From: Acidimicrobiales bacterium
GTDB lineage: Bacteria > Actinomycetota > Acidimicrobiia > Acidimicrobiales > AC-9
Length of the DNA stretch: 46,136 nucleotides
NCBI GenBank assembly: GCA_036491125.1
Contig: DASXCO010000051.1
Span: 1-46,136 of the forward strand
Reading direction: 5' to 3'
The translations under genes were made by a program, and so were the position numbers. Below the pieces are notes generated by a model. The model worked only from the letters and a program-made list of their open reading frames with translations, had not been told where the DNA came from and did not search any database. Below, in pieces: positions 7,744-14,900 of the stretch (the stretch's first letter is position 1; the number at the start of each line of letters is the position of its first letter).

Positions 7744-8262
7744 GTGCGTAAGGGGAGGGCCACAGGCCACGACAGCGACATCCCGGCGCTGCTGCTCCGC
7801 CTCGCTCTGGGTCCCATGCTGATCACGCACGGCTACAACAAAGTGAAGGGCGCGGGCGGCCTGGAGGGGACGGCGAAGTGGTTCGACGGGCTCGGGCTCA
7901 GGCCGGCGTGGGTGCACGCCCGCCTCGCTGCGGCCACCGAGATCGGCGCAGGAACACTCATCACCATCGGCGCACTCAATCCGCTCCCGGCGGCTGCCGT
8001 CATCGGGCTGATGACGACGGCGGCGGCGACTGACCACCGAGGGAAGGGCTTCTTCATCTTCAAGGGCGGATGGGAGTACGTCGCCGTCGTGGGCACGGCG
8101 GCGGCCGCCCTGGCGTCGCTCGGCTATGGGCGCTTCTCGCTGGACCACCTGCGGGGTAAGCAGCGGTCGGGCGTGGGGTGGGCGCTGGCGGCGACGGCCC
8201 TCGGCGCCGGCAACGCCGGCGCCTTGGTGGCCGCTTCCTACCGACCCGACCAGAACACCTGA
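7744..8262 (+). CDS. DoxX family membrane protein
   Basis: This 172-residue integral membrane protein has about four hydrophobic segments. The N-terminal pattern is IPALLLRLALGPMLITHGYNK, followed by hydrophobic stretches around LITIGALNPLPAAAVIGLM, VAVVGTAAAALASLGYG and the C-terminal ALAATALGAGNAGALVAAS. The 'LLLRLxLGxxLxxHGxxK' start and the GKGFFIFKGGWEY loop are typical of DoxX/SURF4-type proteins, whose biochemical roles are mostly undefined, although some sit in redox complexes. The start is GTG 7744, preceded by GAGGAGAGGGAG. A frame reaching back through the tandem repeat to 7657 exists but has a worse start. Confidence 0.82.
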   Translation: MRKGRATGHDSDIPALLLRLALGPMLITHGYNKVKGAGGLEGTAKWFDGLGLRPAWVHARLAAATEIGAGTLITIGALNPLPAAAVIGLMTTAAATDHRGKGFFIFKGGWEYVAVVGTAAAALASLGYGRFSLDHLRGKQRSGVGWALAATALGAGNAGALVAASYRPDQNT

Positions 8263-8313
8263 CCCTCTGGGCGGTCGCTGTTCATTGAGCAAGCGTCCCG
8301 GTCGCGCGTCAAT

Positions 8314-9408
8314 TCACGGCGACGGCGGCGGGTTCGCCCAGACGTAGCGGGCCAGCGCCGGCTCGGCGCCGGTGTGCGGATAGGTCGCGACGACGGTCAC
8401 AGCCCCGAGCGCGTAGCTGGCATAGTCGGCTGGAAAGGTGAGCGGATCGACTCCCGGCTGGAACGGTGTGGTGCACACCGAGGTCGGGATGCGGGAGGCC
8501 TCGGCGGGGCCAGGATGGGTGAACGCATCGAGGGCGACGGCGTAGGCGACCGGGTCGTAGGACCCCATGGCCAGGTGCTCAGAGACGTCGGCCGGACAGA
8601 TCTGTTGGGCGGCGATGTTGACGACGGCGCCCCCTCCAGTGTGCAGCGACGAGCTACCCGACGCATCGAGATTCGGGAAGACCACCTCGTCGACGCGGCT
8701 GTAGACGACGCTGTAGGAGATGCCGGCGAAGGTCTCCGCCGCGCTGTTCAGGGCAGCGAGGAAGTGGGAGCCGGTCCGCTGCTGCCAGATGGAGGGGGCA
8801 CACGACAGCGCGCAGATCCCGTTGGCGTCGAGGGTGCCGTGGTTGGAGGGGTCGATGGCCACCAGGTCGTCGACCAGGGTCCGGGTGTCGGGCCAGAAGC
8901 GTAAGGCCCACCGGGGCACCATTCCGCCCTGGCTGAAGCCGAGGACGTCGACCTTGCGCCCCGACATCTGGTGCATCGTCCGGAGGGCGTAGACGATGTA
9001 CTCACCAGCCGTCTGGATGTCGGACATCCCGTGGCCGGGAAGCGTCACCGCGCAGTAGGGCAGCTGGAGGGCGCTGAACGCCCGTTCGTAGTTCCACGAG
9101 AAGTTCGGGGCCGGGGTGAGGGCGGTGCCCGCCACGAGGAGCACGGGTTCCCGGGTGGCGGCGGCGACGTTGCCCGTGCAGGCGAGGCTGGCGGCCAGGT
9201 CGGTGACGGGAACGTCCAGCGGCGGTCCGGGGCGATCCGGGGGAGCGTAGGAGCCGGCCGACGACGGGGCCGAGCCGGTCGCGCTCGCCACTCCGCCCGG
9301 CGCCGTGACGACCAGGGCGACTGTGAGGAGCAGGGCCAGCACCATACCGACCACGACGGCCAGTATCGCCCAGATCTGCCGCGATGGCTCACCCGACCAG
9401 CTCAGCAC
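8314..9408 (-). CDS. Secreted CalB-like lipase (alpha/beta hydrolase)
   Basis: The protein is 364 residues from GTG 9408. An N-terminal hydrophobic segment (IWAILAVVVGMVLALLLTVA, residues about 11-31) serves as signal or anchor. The hydrolase domain matches the pattern of Candida antarctica lipase B: VLLVAGTAL oxyanion region, VDVLGFSQGGMV with nucleophile S159, the stretch APSIWQQRTGS, the acid in VVYSRVDEVVFP, and a His in VSEHLAMG. From established knowledge of CalB homologues the expected reaction is ester or triglyceride hydrolysis outside the cytoplasm. A longer frame runs to 10329 but would overlap the entire GDSL gene and is spurious. It is convergent with the DoxX gene and divergent from an SGNH lipoprotein gene. 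Confidence 0.85.
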   Translation of the reverse strand: MLSWSGEPSRQIWAILAVVVGMVLALLLTVALVVTAPGGVASATGSAPSSAGSYAPPDRPGPPLDVPVTDLAASLACTGNVAAATREPVLLVAGTALTPAPNFSWNYERAFSALQLPYCAVTLPGHGMSDIQTAGEYIVYALRTMHQMSGRKVDVLGFSQGGMVPRWALRFWPDTRTLVDDLVAIDPSNHGTLDANGICALSCAPSIWQQRTGSHFLAALNSAAETFAGISYSVVYSRVDEVVFPNLDASGSSSLHTGGGAVVNIAAQQICPADVSEHLAMGSYDPVAYAVALDAFTHPGPAEASRIPTSVCTTPFQPGVDPLTFPADYASYALGAVTVVATYPHTGAEPALARYVWANPPPSP

Positions 9409-9438
9409 AGGTGGCCCCAGGTCGCGACGACCTATCGG

Positions 9439-9444
9439 TACTAT
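9439..9444 (+). promoter_or_regulatory. Possible -10 element for the SGNH hydrolase gene
   Basis: TACTAT lies 12 bases before the ATG at 9457, which would give a very short leader. No convincing -35 element is visible. The divergent gap is only 48 bases, so both lipase promoters must overlap. Confidence 0.3.
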
Positions 9445-9456
9445 GGCCCTTCGGAC

Positions 9457-10386
9457 ATGGCGGGGTACCCAACGAGGGCGCGGCTGGGATCGCCGCGGGC
9501 CGTGACGCTGGCGCTGGCGGCCGTCGTGCTCGGTGCGGCGGTGCTCAGCGGCTGCTCCTCGTCGGCTTCGTCGTCCTCCTCCACGACCTCGACGTCCAGG
9601 CCCAGCAACAACACCAGGTACTACGTCTCGTTGGGCGACTCGTACGCCACGGGGGTCCAGCCTGATGCGGCCGGCAACAGCGCTCCGACCAACCAGGGCT
9701 ACCCCGACGACCTGTACAACGACGTCAGGCCAAGCGTGCCCGACCTCCAGCTCGTCAAGCTGGGGTGCTCGGGCGAGACGACCACGACGGCTATCAAGGG
9801 AGGGACCTGTCACTACGCCGAGGGATCGCAGCTGGCCGCGGCGACATCCTTCATCCGTGCCAACCAGGGCTCGATCGCCTTCGTGACTGTCGAGCTCGGC
9901 GCCAACAACTTCGAGGCCTGCGTGACGAGCGGCAACGTCGACAGCGGTTGCCTGCTGGACGAAATCTCGACCGTGGAGACCGAGCTGCCGCAGATCTTCC
10001 AGCAGCTGCGCGACGCGGGCGGCCCGCAGATGAAGATCGTGGCCATGAACCTCTTCGACCCGTTCCTCGCCGCGTGGCTCTCGGGGCCATCGGGGCAGAC
10101 CGTGGCCCAGCAGAGCGTCGAGGTTCTGCGAGAGTTCAACACCGCGCTTCGGTCCATCCACCGCGCAGCGAACGCCCGAACCGCCAACGTGGCCAGCGCC
10201 TTCTCGACCTACGACAGCTTCTCGACCACTACGGAGCTTCCGGGGTACGGGAGCGTCCCGGTCGCCGTGGCGAGAATCTGCCAGTGGACGTGGGCCTGCG
10301 CGCCGCCACCGCAGGGCCCGAACGAGCATCCCAACGCCGAGGGCTACCAGCAGATCGCCAACGCGTTCAGGCCCCTCGTCAGCTGA
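9457..10386 (+). CDS. SGNH/GDSL hydrolase lipoprotein
   Basis: This is a 309-residue protein with a lipoprotein signal: after a basic start (YPTRARLGSPR) comes a hydrophobic core and the lipobox LSGC with the acylated Cys at residue 33, then a Ser-rich linker. The SGNH blocks are present: YVSLGDSYATG with nucleophile S62, the Gly of LGCSGETTTT, GANNFE with N150, and NEHPNAEGY with H291. This family cleaves lipid or carbohydrate esters at the cell surface. Four Cys pairs are plausible disulphides (for example those in TSGNVDSGC and VARICQWTWAC). It is divergent from the CalB-like lipase and may share its regulation. Confidence 0.88.
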   Translation: MAGYPTRARLGSPRAVTLALAAVVLGAAVLSGCSSSASSSSSTTSTSRPSNNTRYYVSLGDSYATGVQPDAAGNSAPTNQGYPDDLYNDVRPSVPDLQLVKLGCSGETTTTAIKGGTCHYAEGSQLAAATSFIRANQGSIAFVTVELGANNFEACVTSGNVDSGCLLDEISTVETELPQIFQQLRDAGGPQMKIVAMNLFDPFLAAWLSGPSGQTVAQQSVEVLREFNTALRSIHRAANARTANVASAFSTYDSFSTTTELPGYGSVPVAVARICQWTWACAPPPQGPNEHPNAEGYQQIANAFRPLVS

Positions 10387-10390
10387 TCAA

Positions 10391-11164
10391 TCAGTACACC
10401 TCGGCCGTGACCGAGTACCACTGCCGCTCGTCGAGGAGGTCGAGCAGCGCGCCCAGCTCCACCGCCATGCCGTCGCCGCCGCGACGAGCGGGCAGGAACC
10501 GGTCCCGCAGGTCAGCGCGCAGATCGACGACCTCGGCCGGGTCGCGGCGCCACTCCTCGCCCTCGAGCACGTGCCAGAGCAGACGCCGGGTGGCCGCCCC
10601 GTCGAGCACCCACTCGTAGCTGCCCCACTCGAACTGGCGGATGGGGCCTTCGATGGTGTGGGCGTGCCGGAGGGCGGCGAGGGTGGCGGCGGCGTGGCGC
10701 CCGCCCCAATTGACCTGAAAGCCGGGCCCGTCCAGTCCCCGCAGCTGCACGTGGTACAGGTGGGCCGCGGCCTCCGTCGCGGCGTCCGATGGAGGGGTCC
10801 GCAGCGTACGCGGCGGCTGCTCGGCGGGCGCTGCTGCGCCTGCTCGCGTCCGCTGCGAAGTGGTCGATCGGCGTTCTGGTCCTCGGTCCGTGAACGCCGC
10901 GTCTTGGCGCGGCGGACGTTCACCGGCGCTGTCGGCGCGCCGCCGGCCGGGGGCGACCAGCGGCCGGTCGTACCGCTCGCGGATCGACCGCATAGCCGCG
11001 GTTGCGTCGCGCATGCGCCGGGCGCCTTCGGCCTGGACATCCTCCCGCAGCCCCCGCAACCGGTCAGGATGGAACAGCTCGGCCAGTCGCCGGTAGGCCG
11101 CCCGAGCCTCGGCCAGGGTCGCGTCCGGGGGGAGGCCGAGCACCTGGAAGGGATCCGATCCCAC
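10391..11164 (-). CDS. J-domain (DnaJ N-terminal-like) protein
   Basis: This 257-residue protein has an N-terminal J domain (PFQVLGLPPDATLAEARAAY ... LFHPDR) with the HPD tripeptide at residues 32-34, the motif that stimulates Hsp70 ATPase. A disordered Arg/Pro/Ala-rich segment (about residues 70-135) follows, then a C-terminal domain of about 115 residues (LYHVQLRGLDGPGF ... LRDRFLPARRGG) that I do not recognise. It lacks the zinc-finger and G/F region of true DnaJ. It is convergent with the SGNH gene, whose stop lies 4 bases away. Confidence 0.82.
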   Translation of the reverse strand: MGSDPFQVLGLPPDATLAEARAAYRRLAELFHPDRLRGLREDVQAEGARRMRDATAAMRSIRERYDRPLVAPGRRRADSAGERPPRQDAAFTDRGPERRSTTSQRTRAGAAAPAEQPPRTLRTPPSDAATEAAAHLYHVQLRGLDGPGFQVNWGGRHAAATLAALRHAHTIEGPIRQFEWGSYEWVLDGAATRRLLWHVLEGEEWRRDPAEVVDLRADLRDRFLPARRGGDGMAVELGALLDLLDERQWYSVTAEVY

Positions 11165-11273
11165 CGACCGTCAGGTTAGAGGCTGCAGGAGCGATGTGGG
11201 CAAATTGACCGTGTTGCGTCAAGGCCGTGGCGCCCGCTCCGGGGCCGCTGCGCCGCTGCCTTCGCCGGCCTCC

Positions 11274-11594
11274 TCAGCCTCCGGGCGACCGGTACTCGGC
11301 CGACTTCTTGCTGGCAGCGTCGAGCTCCTCCGGAGTGAGCAGCACCGTCGTGGTCGTCTCGACACCGCCCGACGAGCTCACCGTCAGGGCCAGCGCGGCC
11401 GCCGAGGCGTGGTCGGGAAGATCGAGGATCGTGATGACGTCGGTCTCGCCGAAGGCGAAGTAGAACTGGTCTACGCTGCCTCCGACACTCTTGGCCGCAG
11501 CCTCGGTCGCCTTGCGCCGAGCGGTTCCTCCCTTGTCGAGAAGGCCCTTTGCTCCGTCTGCCGTGTACACCGCCTGGATCAGGTACTTGGGCAC
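11274..11594 (-). CDS. GYD domain protein
   Basis: This 106-residue protein starts PKYLIQAVYTADGAKGLL and has the GYD-type signature VDQFYFAFGETDVITILDLP. GYD proteins are small alpha/beta (ferredoxin-like) proteins of unknown function, common in Actinomycetota. The start is GTG 11594 with GGGGAGG upstream. It lies 109 bases upstream of the J-domain gene on the same strand; that gap shows no clear signal. A purine-rich tandem repeat fills its leader. Confidence 0.85.
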   Translation of the reverse strand: MPKYLIQAVYTADGAKGLLDKGGTARRKATEAAAKSVGGSVDQFYFAFGETDVITILDLPDHASAAALALTVSSSGGVETTTTVLLTPEELDAASKKSAEYRSPGG

Positions 11595-11608
11595 GATCCT
11601 CCCCTTCC

Positions 11609-11652
11609 TCGCTCCCTCGTCGCTCCGTCCTCGCTCCGTCCTCGCTCCCCGT
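11609..11652. repeat. Four tandem 11-bp repeats between the GYD and SDR genes
   Basis: The units are TCGCTCCCTCG, TCGCTCCGTCC, TCGCTCCGTCC and TCGCTCCCCGT on the + strand. On the - strand they give a GAGG/GGAGCGA-rich leader just upstream of the GYD start. It is simple-sequence in character and may be neutral. Confidence 0.75.
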
Positions 11653-11683
11653 CACGCCGGTGGCAGCAGCCTCGCGCCGATGC

Positions 11684-11714
11684 TTGTCGGTCGCAAGGCG
11701 CCTGCGGATATACC
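11684..11714 (+). promoter_or_regulatory. Candidate promoter for the SDR at 11723
   Basis: TTGTCG at 11684-11689 and TATACC at 11709-11714 form a plausible -35/-10 pair, but the spacer is 19 bases, longer than ideal. The -10 lies 8 bases before the ATG, so the transcript would be leaderless or nearly so. Confidence 0.35.
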
Positions 11715-11722
11715 GTAGGACC

Positions 11723-12580
11723 ATGCCCTCGGGAGCCGTGCTCGTGACCGGCGCCTCGAGTGGTATCGGACGGGCGTGTGCGCTCCACATCGACGGGCTC
11801 GGTCACCATGTGTTCGCGGGCGTCCGCACTCAGTCTGCCGCCGAGAGCCTACGGCGGGCCGCCAGTGACCGGCTGACCCCGGTGATGCTGGACGTGACCG
11901 ACGCCGGTGCCATTGACGCCGCCGTCGAGTCGATCGACTCGACCCTAGACGGCCGCGGCCTGGCCGGCGTGGTCAACAACGCCGGCGTCGCCCGGGGAGG
12001 TCCGATCGAGTACCTCCCGATCGAGGAGTGGCGCACCCAGCTCGAGGTCAACGTGATCGGTCAGGTGGCGGTGACGCAGGCGATGATGCCGTTGCTGCGT
12101 CGAGGGCGTGGGAGGCTCGTGTTCATCGGCTCCATCGGCGGCCGGGTGGGCACGCCGCTCCTGAGTCCCTACGCGGCGTCGAAGTTCGCCCTCGGAGGCA
12201 TCGCCGAGTCGCTGCGCCACGAGCTCCGCCCGTTTGGTCTACGGGTCGTCCTCGTCGAGCCCGGCGCGGTCAAGACCGACATCTGGGAGAAGGGCCGGCG
12301 CTATGCCGACGAGATGGAGCAGGTCCTCCCGCCCCAGGCCACGTCGCTCTATGGCGACGCCATCGCCGGTTTGCGCCGGTCGATCGACCAGCAGGACCGC
12401 ATGGGCATTCCTCCCGAGCAGGTCGCCAAGGTCGTGGCGCGCGCCCTGTTCTCCAGCCGTCCCAGGACTCGGTACCTGGTGGGTCGCGACGCCCAGGCAG
12501 CGGGGGTGATCGCCAGGCTCCTCCCGGACTCGGCCAAGGATGCCATCGTACGGATGATCGGCGGGCTGCAGCCCCGATAG
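11723..12580 (+). CDS. SDR family oxidoreductase
   Basis: This 285-residue classical SDR has GAVLVTGASSGIGRA at the N-terminus, VVNNAGVARGGP, Ser in VFIGSIGGR and the catalytic Tyr/Lys in SPYAASKFALGG. VEPGAVKTDIW matches the 'PG.v.T' region of the retinol/3-ketosteroid-type SDRs, which act on hydrophobic alcohols; the substrate is not resolved. The C-terminal 60 residues (VAKVVARALFSSRPRTRY...) are helical, as in that group. The ATG at 11723 follows TAGGACC. It is probably monocistronic or leads into the phosphotransferase gene 72 bases downstream. Confidence 0.86.
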   Translation: MPSGAVLVTGASSGIGRACALHIDGLGHHVFAGVRTQSAAESLRRAASDRLTPVMLDVTDAGAIDAAVESIDSTLDGRGLAGVVNNAGVARGGPIEYLPIEEWRTQLEVNVIGQVAVTQAMMPLLRRGRGRLVFIGSIGGRVGTPLLSPYAASKFALGGIAESLRHELRPFGLRVVLVEPGAVKTDIWEKGRRYADEMEQVLPPQATSLYGDAIAGLRRSIDQQDRMGIPPEQVAKVVARALFSSRPRTRYLVGRDAQAAGVIARLLPDSAKDAIVRMIGGLQPR

Positions 12581-12652
12581 ATGTCCTGAATGCGCGCCCG
12601 GCACGCGGCAGGCGCCTCCGGTAGTGTGCCCGGCGACCGCAGGAGGTCACGG

Positions 12653-13792
12653 ATGCCCGAGCAGCCGGGCCACGGGGGCCCCGAGATCACCGAGCTGCGA
12701 CGCTCGAGCCGAGAGCCGGAGGACGTGCGGCGCCGCCTCGAGTCCTGGCTCGCCCTGCGGATGCCAGCGGGAAGCGCCCCTATGGTGACCCAGGTCCACC
12801 CGACGGAGGCGACCGGCGTCTCCACCGAGACGCTGCTGTTCGAGGCCCGCTGGACCGAGGGCCGGCGGGTTCGCTCGGAGCAGCTGGTGGCGAGAGTGGC
12901 GCCTGATCAGGTCGACGTCCCCGTGTTTCCGACCTACGACATGGAGCGCCAGTTCCAGGTGATGCGGCTCGTGGGCGAGCACTGCTCGGTGCCGGTCCCT
13001 CAGGTCTGGTGGCTCGAGCTCGACGCCCGGGCGCTCGGGACCCCCTTCTTCGTGATGGGCCGGGTCGAGGGGCAGGTTCCTCCTGACGTCATGCCCTACA
13101 ACTTTGGTGACAGCTGGCTCTATGACGCCGCCCTGCCGGACCGGTCGCGGCTGCAGCAGTCGATCGTGAGTGTGCTGGCGGAACTGCACGGGATCGGCCA
13201 GCCCGCTGAGAGATTCGCCTTCCTCGAGTACGAGCAGTCGGGCGCCACGGCGCTGCGCCGCCATGTCGCCGATCGGGGCGCCTGGTACGAGTACGCGGCC
13301 GCCGGGCTCCACTCGCCGCTGATCGAACGCGGGCTGGCCTGGCTGGACGAGCACCTGCCCGCCGACGAGGGGACGACGGTGCTGAGCTGGGGTGACGCTC
13401 GTGTCGGCAACGTGCTGTTCCGCGAGTTCGCACCGGTGGCGGTGCTCGACTGGGAGATGGCCGGGCTGGGGCCGAGGGAGCTCGACGTGGCCTGGCTGGT
13501 CTACTCGCACCGAGCCTTCGAGGACCTCGCCGCCGAGTTCGAGCTGCCCGGGATGCCCGACTTCCTCCGTCGGGACGACGTGGCCGAGGCGTACGAGGCC
13601 CTCAGCGGGCACCGCCTGCGCCATCTCGACTTCTACCTGACGTACGCGGCGGTGCAGTGGGCCATCGTGTTCCTCCGTACCGGACTGCGCCAGGTGCACT
13701 TCGGAGAGATCGAGATGCCCGACGATGTCGACGGACTGCTTCGCAACGCAGCACCGTTGGAACGAATGTTGGCCGGCAAGTACTGGGAGTGA
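12653..13792 (+). CDS. APH/choline-kinase-fold phosphotransferase family protein
   Basis: The protein is 379 residues from ATG 12653, with AGGAGGT in ideal position. The kinase-like C-lobe shows the catalytic loop SWGDARVGNVLF (D248, N253) and the metal-binding Asp in VLDWEMAGLG (D266). The N-lobe has QLVARVAPD and the hinge-like FFVMGRVEGQ. Proteins of this group, including the ACAD10/11 kinase-like domain, phosphorylate small hydroxylated molecules. Resistance to aminoglycosides is not implied. The next gene begins one base after the stop, so the two are cotranscribed and probably act in one pathway with the downstream hydrolase. Confidence 0.85.
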   Translation: MPEQPGHGGPEITELRRSSREPEDVRRRLESWLALRMPAGSAPMVTQVHPTEATGVSTETLLFEARWTEGRRVRSEQLVARVAPDQVDVPVFPTYDMERQFQVMRLVGEHCSVPVPQVWWLELDARALGTPFFVMGRVEGQVPPDVMPYNFGDSWLYDAALPDRSRLQQSIVSVLAELHGIGQPAERFAFLEYEQSGATALRRHVADRGAWYEYAAAGLHSPLIERGLAWLDEHLPADEGTTVLSWGDARVGNVLFREFAPVAVLDWEMAGLGPRELDVAWLVYSHRAFEDLAAEFELPGMPDFLRRDDVAEAYEALSGHRLRHLDFYLTYAAVQWAIVFLRTGLRQVHFGEIEMPDDVDGLLRNAAPLERMLAGKYWE

Positions 13793-13793
13793 G

Positions 13794-14900
13794 ATGCCCG
13801 TTCCCCTCGATGAGTACCCGATCCACCAGACCCCACTGTCGATGGAGTACGTCGGCTCGAGCGATCGCAACTTCTACGACCGCAGCTACTTCAACGCCCA
13901 CGACCGAACCGGTGACGTCTTCCTCATCAGCGGCCTCGGTGTGTACCCGAACCTGGGAGTCATCGACGCTTACGTCACGGTGCGTCGCGGCGACCGGCAG
14001 TGGGCGGTGCAATGCTCCGACGCGCTCGGCGACGATCGTCTCGATCAGCGCGTGGGTCCGTACCGGGTCGAGGTGCTGGAGCCGCTGCGCCGCCTGCGGC
14101 TGGTCTGCGACGCCGCCGACCACGGGATCGCCTGCGACCTGACGTGGGAGGGGTCGTTCCCCGCCGTGCAGGAGCAACCCCACCTCATGCGGACCGGTAG
14201 CGGGCGGGCCATCATCCAGGCCTCGCGCTTCGCCCAGGTCGGCACCTGGAGCGGCATGCTCCAGGTCGGGGGCGAAGAGCTGACCGTCGACGACGACCGC
14301 TGGGTCGGCGCCCGCGATCGGTCGTGGGGGATACGTCCCGTGGGCGAGCCCGAGCCGGCCGGGCGAGCGGCGGACCAGCCCATCGAGGGCATGTGGTGGC
14401 TCTACGCTCCGCTCCGCTTCGACGACTACGCCGTCCTCGTGATCGTGCAGGAGCAGCCGGACGGGTTCCGCACGCTCAACGACGCAGTGCGGGTGTGGCC
14501 GGACGGGCGGCGCGAGCAGCTGGGCTGGCCAGGGGTCGAGATCCGTTACCGGTCCGGCACCCGTCACCCCGAGCGGGCGACGCTTCATCTCCAGGAGCGC
14601 GACGGCAAGCCGCTGGCCATCGAGGTCGACACCCTGGGGTTCGTGGCCCTCCACGTGGGCGCCGGGTACGGGGGCGATCCCGACTGGGGGCACGGGCGGT
14701 GGCAGGGAGAGGGCTGGGTCGAGGGCAGGGAATACGACCTGACCGACCCCGGCATCGTCGCCCGCACCCCGTTCGGCGTCGTCGACCACGTGGCACGGGC
14801 CACGTGCAACGGCTCAGAAGGTTGGGGCCTGTTCGAGCATGGCACCTTCGGGCGTCACGATCCGTCGGGCTTTGCCGACTGGGGGTCGGTCGCTCCCTGA
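13794..14900 (+). CDS. Conserved protein of unknown function (possible lipocalin-like / AttH-CrtC-type fold)
   Basis: This 368-residue protein has no signal peptide and no membrane segment. It is rich in beta-strand-like alternations and Trp/Gly motifs (VGARDRSWGIRPVG, GMWWLYAPLRFDDYAVLV, EIRYRSGTRHPERATLHL). The 'DRSWG.RP' plus 'WW..A...DD' pattern recalls AttH/carotenoid-hydratase-like beta-barrel proteins that often sit next to phosphotransferase genes. I hold this fold assignment loosely. It starts one base after the phosphotransferase and overlaps the downstream hydrolase, forming a tight three-gene unit. Confidence 0.6.
   Translation: MPVPLDEYPIHQTPLSMEYVGSSDRNFYDRSYFNAHDRTGDVFLISGLGVYPNLGVIDAYVTVRRGDRQWAVQCSDALGDDRLDQRVGPYRVEVLEPLRRLRLVCDAADHGIACDLTWEGSFPAVQEQPHLMRTGSGRAIIQASRFAQVGTWSGMLQVGGEELTVDDDRWVGARDRSWGIRPVGEPEPAGRAADQPIEGMWWLYAPLRFDDYAVLVIVQEQPDGFRTLNDAVRVWPDGRREQLGWPGVEIRYRSGTRHPERATLHLQERDGKPLAIEVDTLGFVALHVGAGYGGDPDWGHGRWQGEGWVEGREYDLTDPGIVARTPFGVVDHVARATCNGSEGWGLFEHGTFGRHDPSGFADWGSVAP

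Noticed and set aside
9409-10329. Extension of the lipase frame to a 671-residue protein
   Set aside because: The extra part is antisense to the SGNH lipoprotein gene, is Arg/Gly-rich without domain features, and the lipase has its own membrane segment starting just after GTG 9408.
12653-13792. Aminoglycoside resistance gene
   Set aside because: Only the general APH kinase fold is visible; the context is catabolic and nothing indicates an antibiotic substrate.
14324-14896. Upstream extension of the deacylase frame to 690 residues
   Set aside because: It overlaps the conserved preceding gene and reads as a low-complexity Arg/Gly/Ala string; the family N-terminus begins near 14897.
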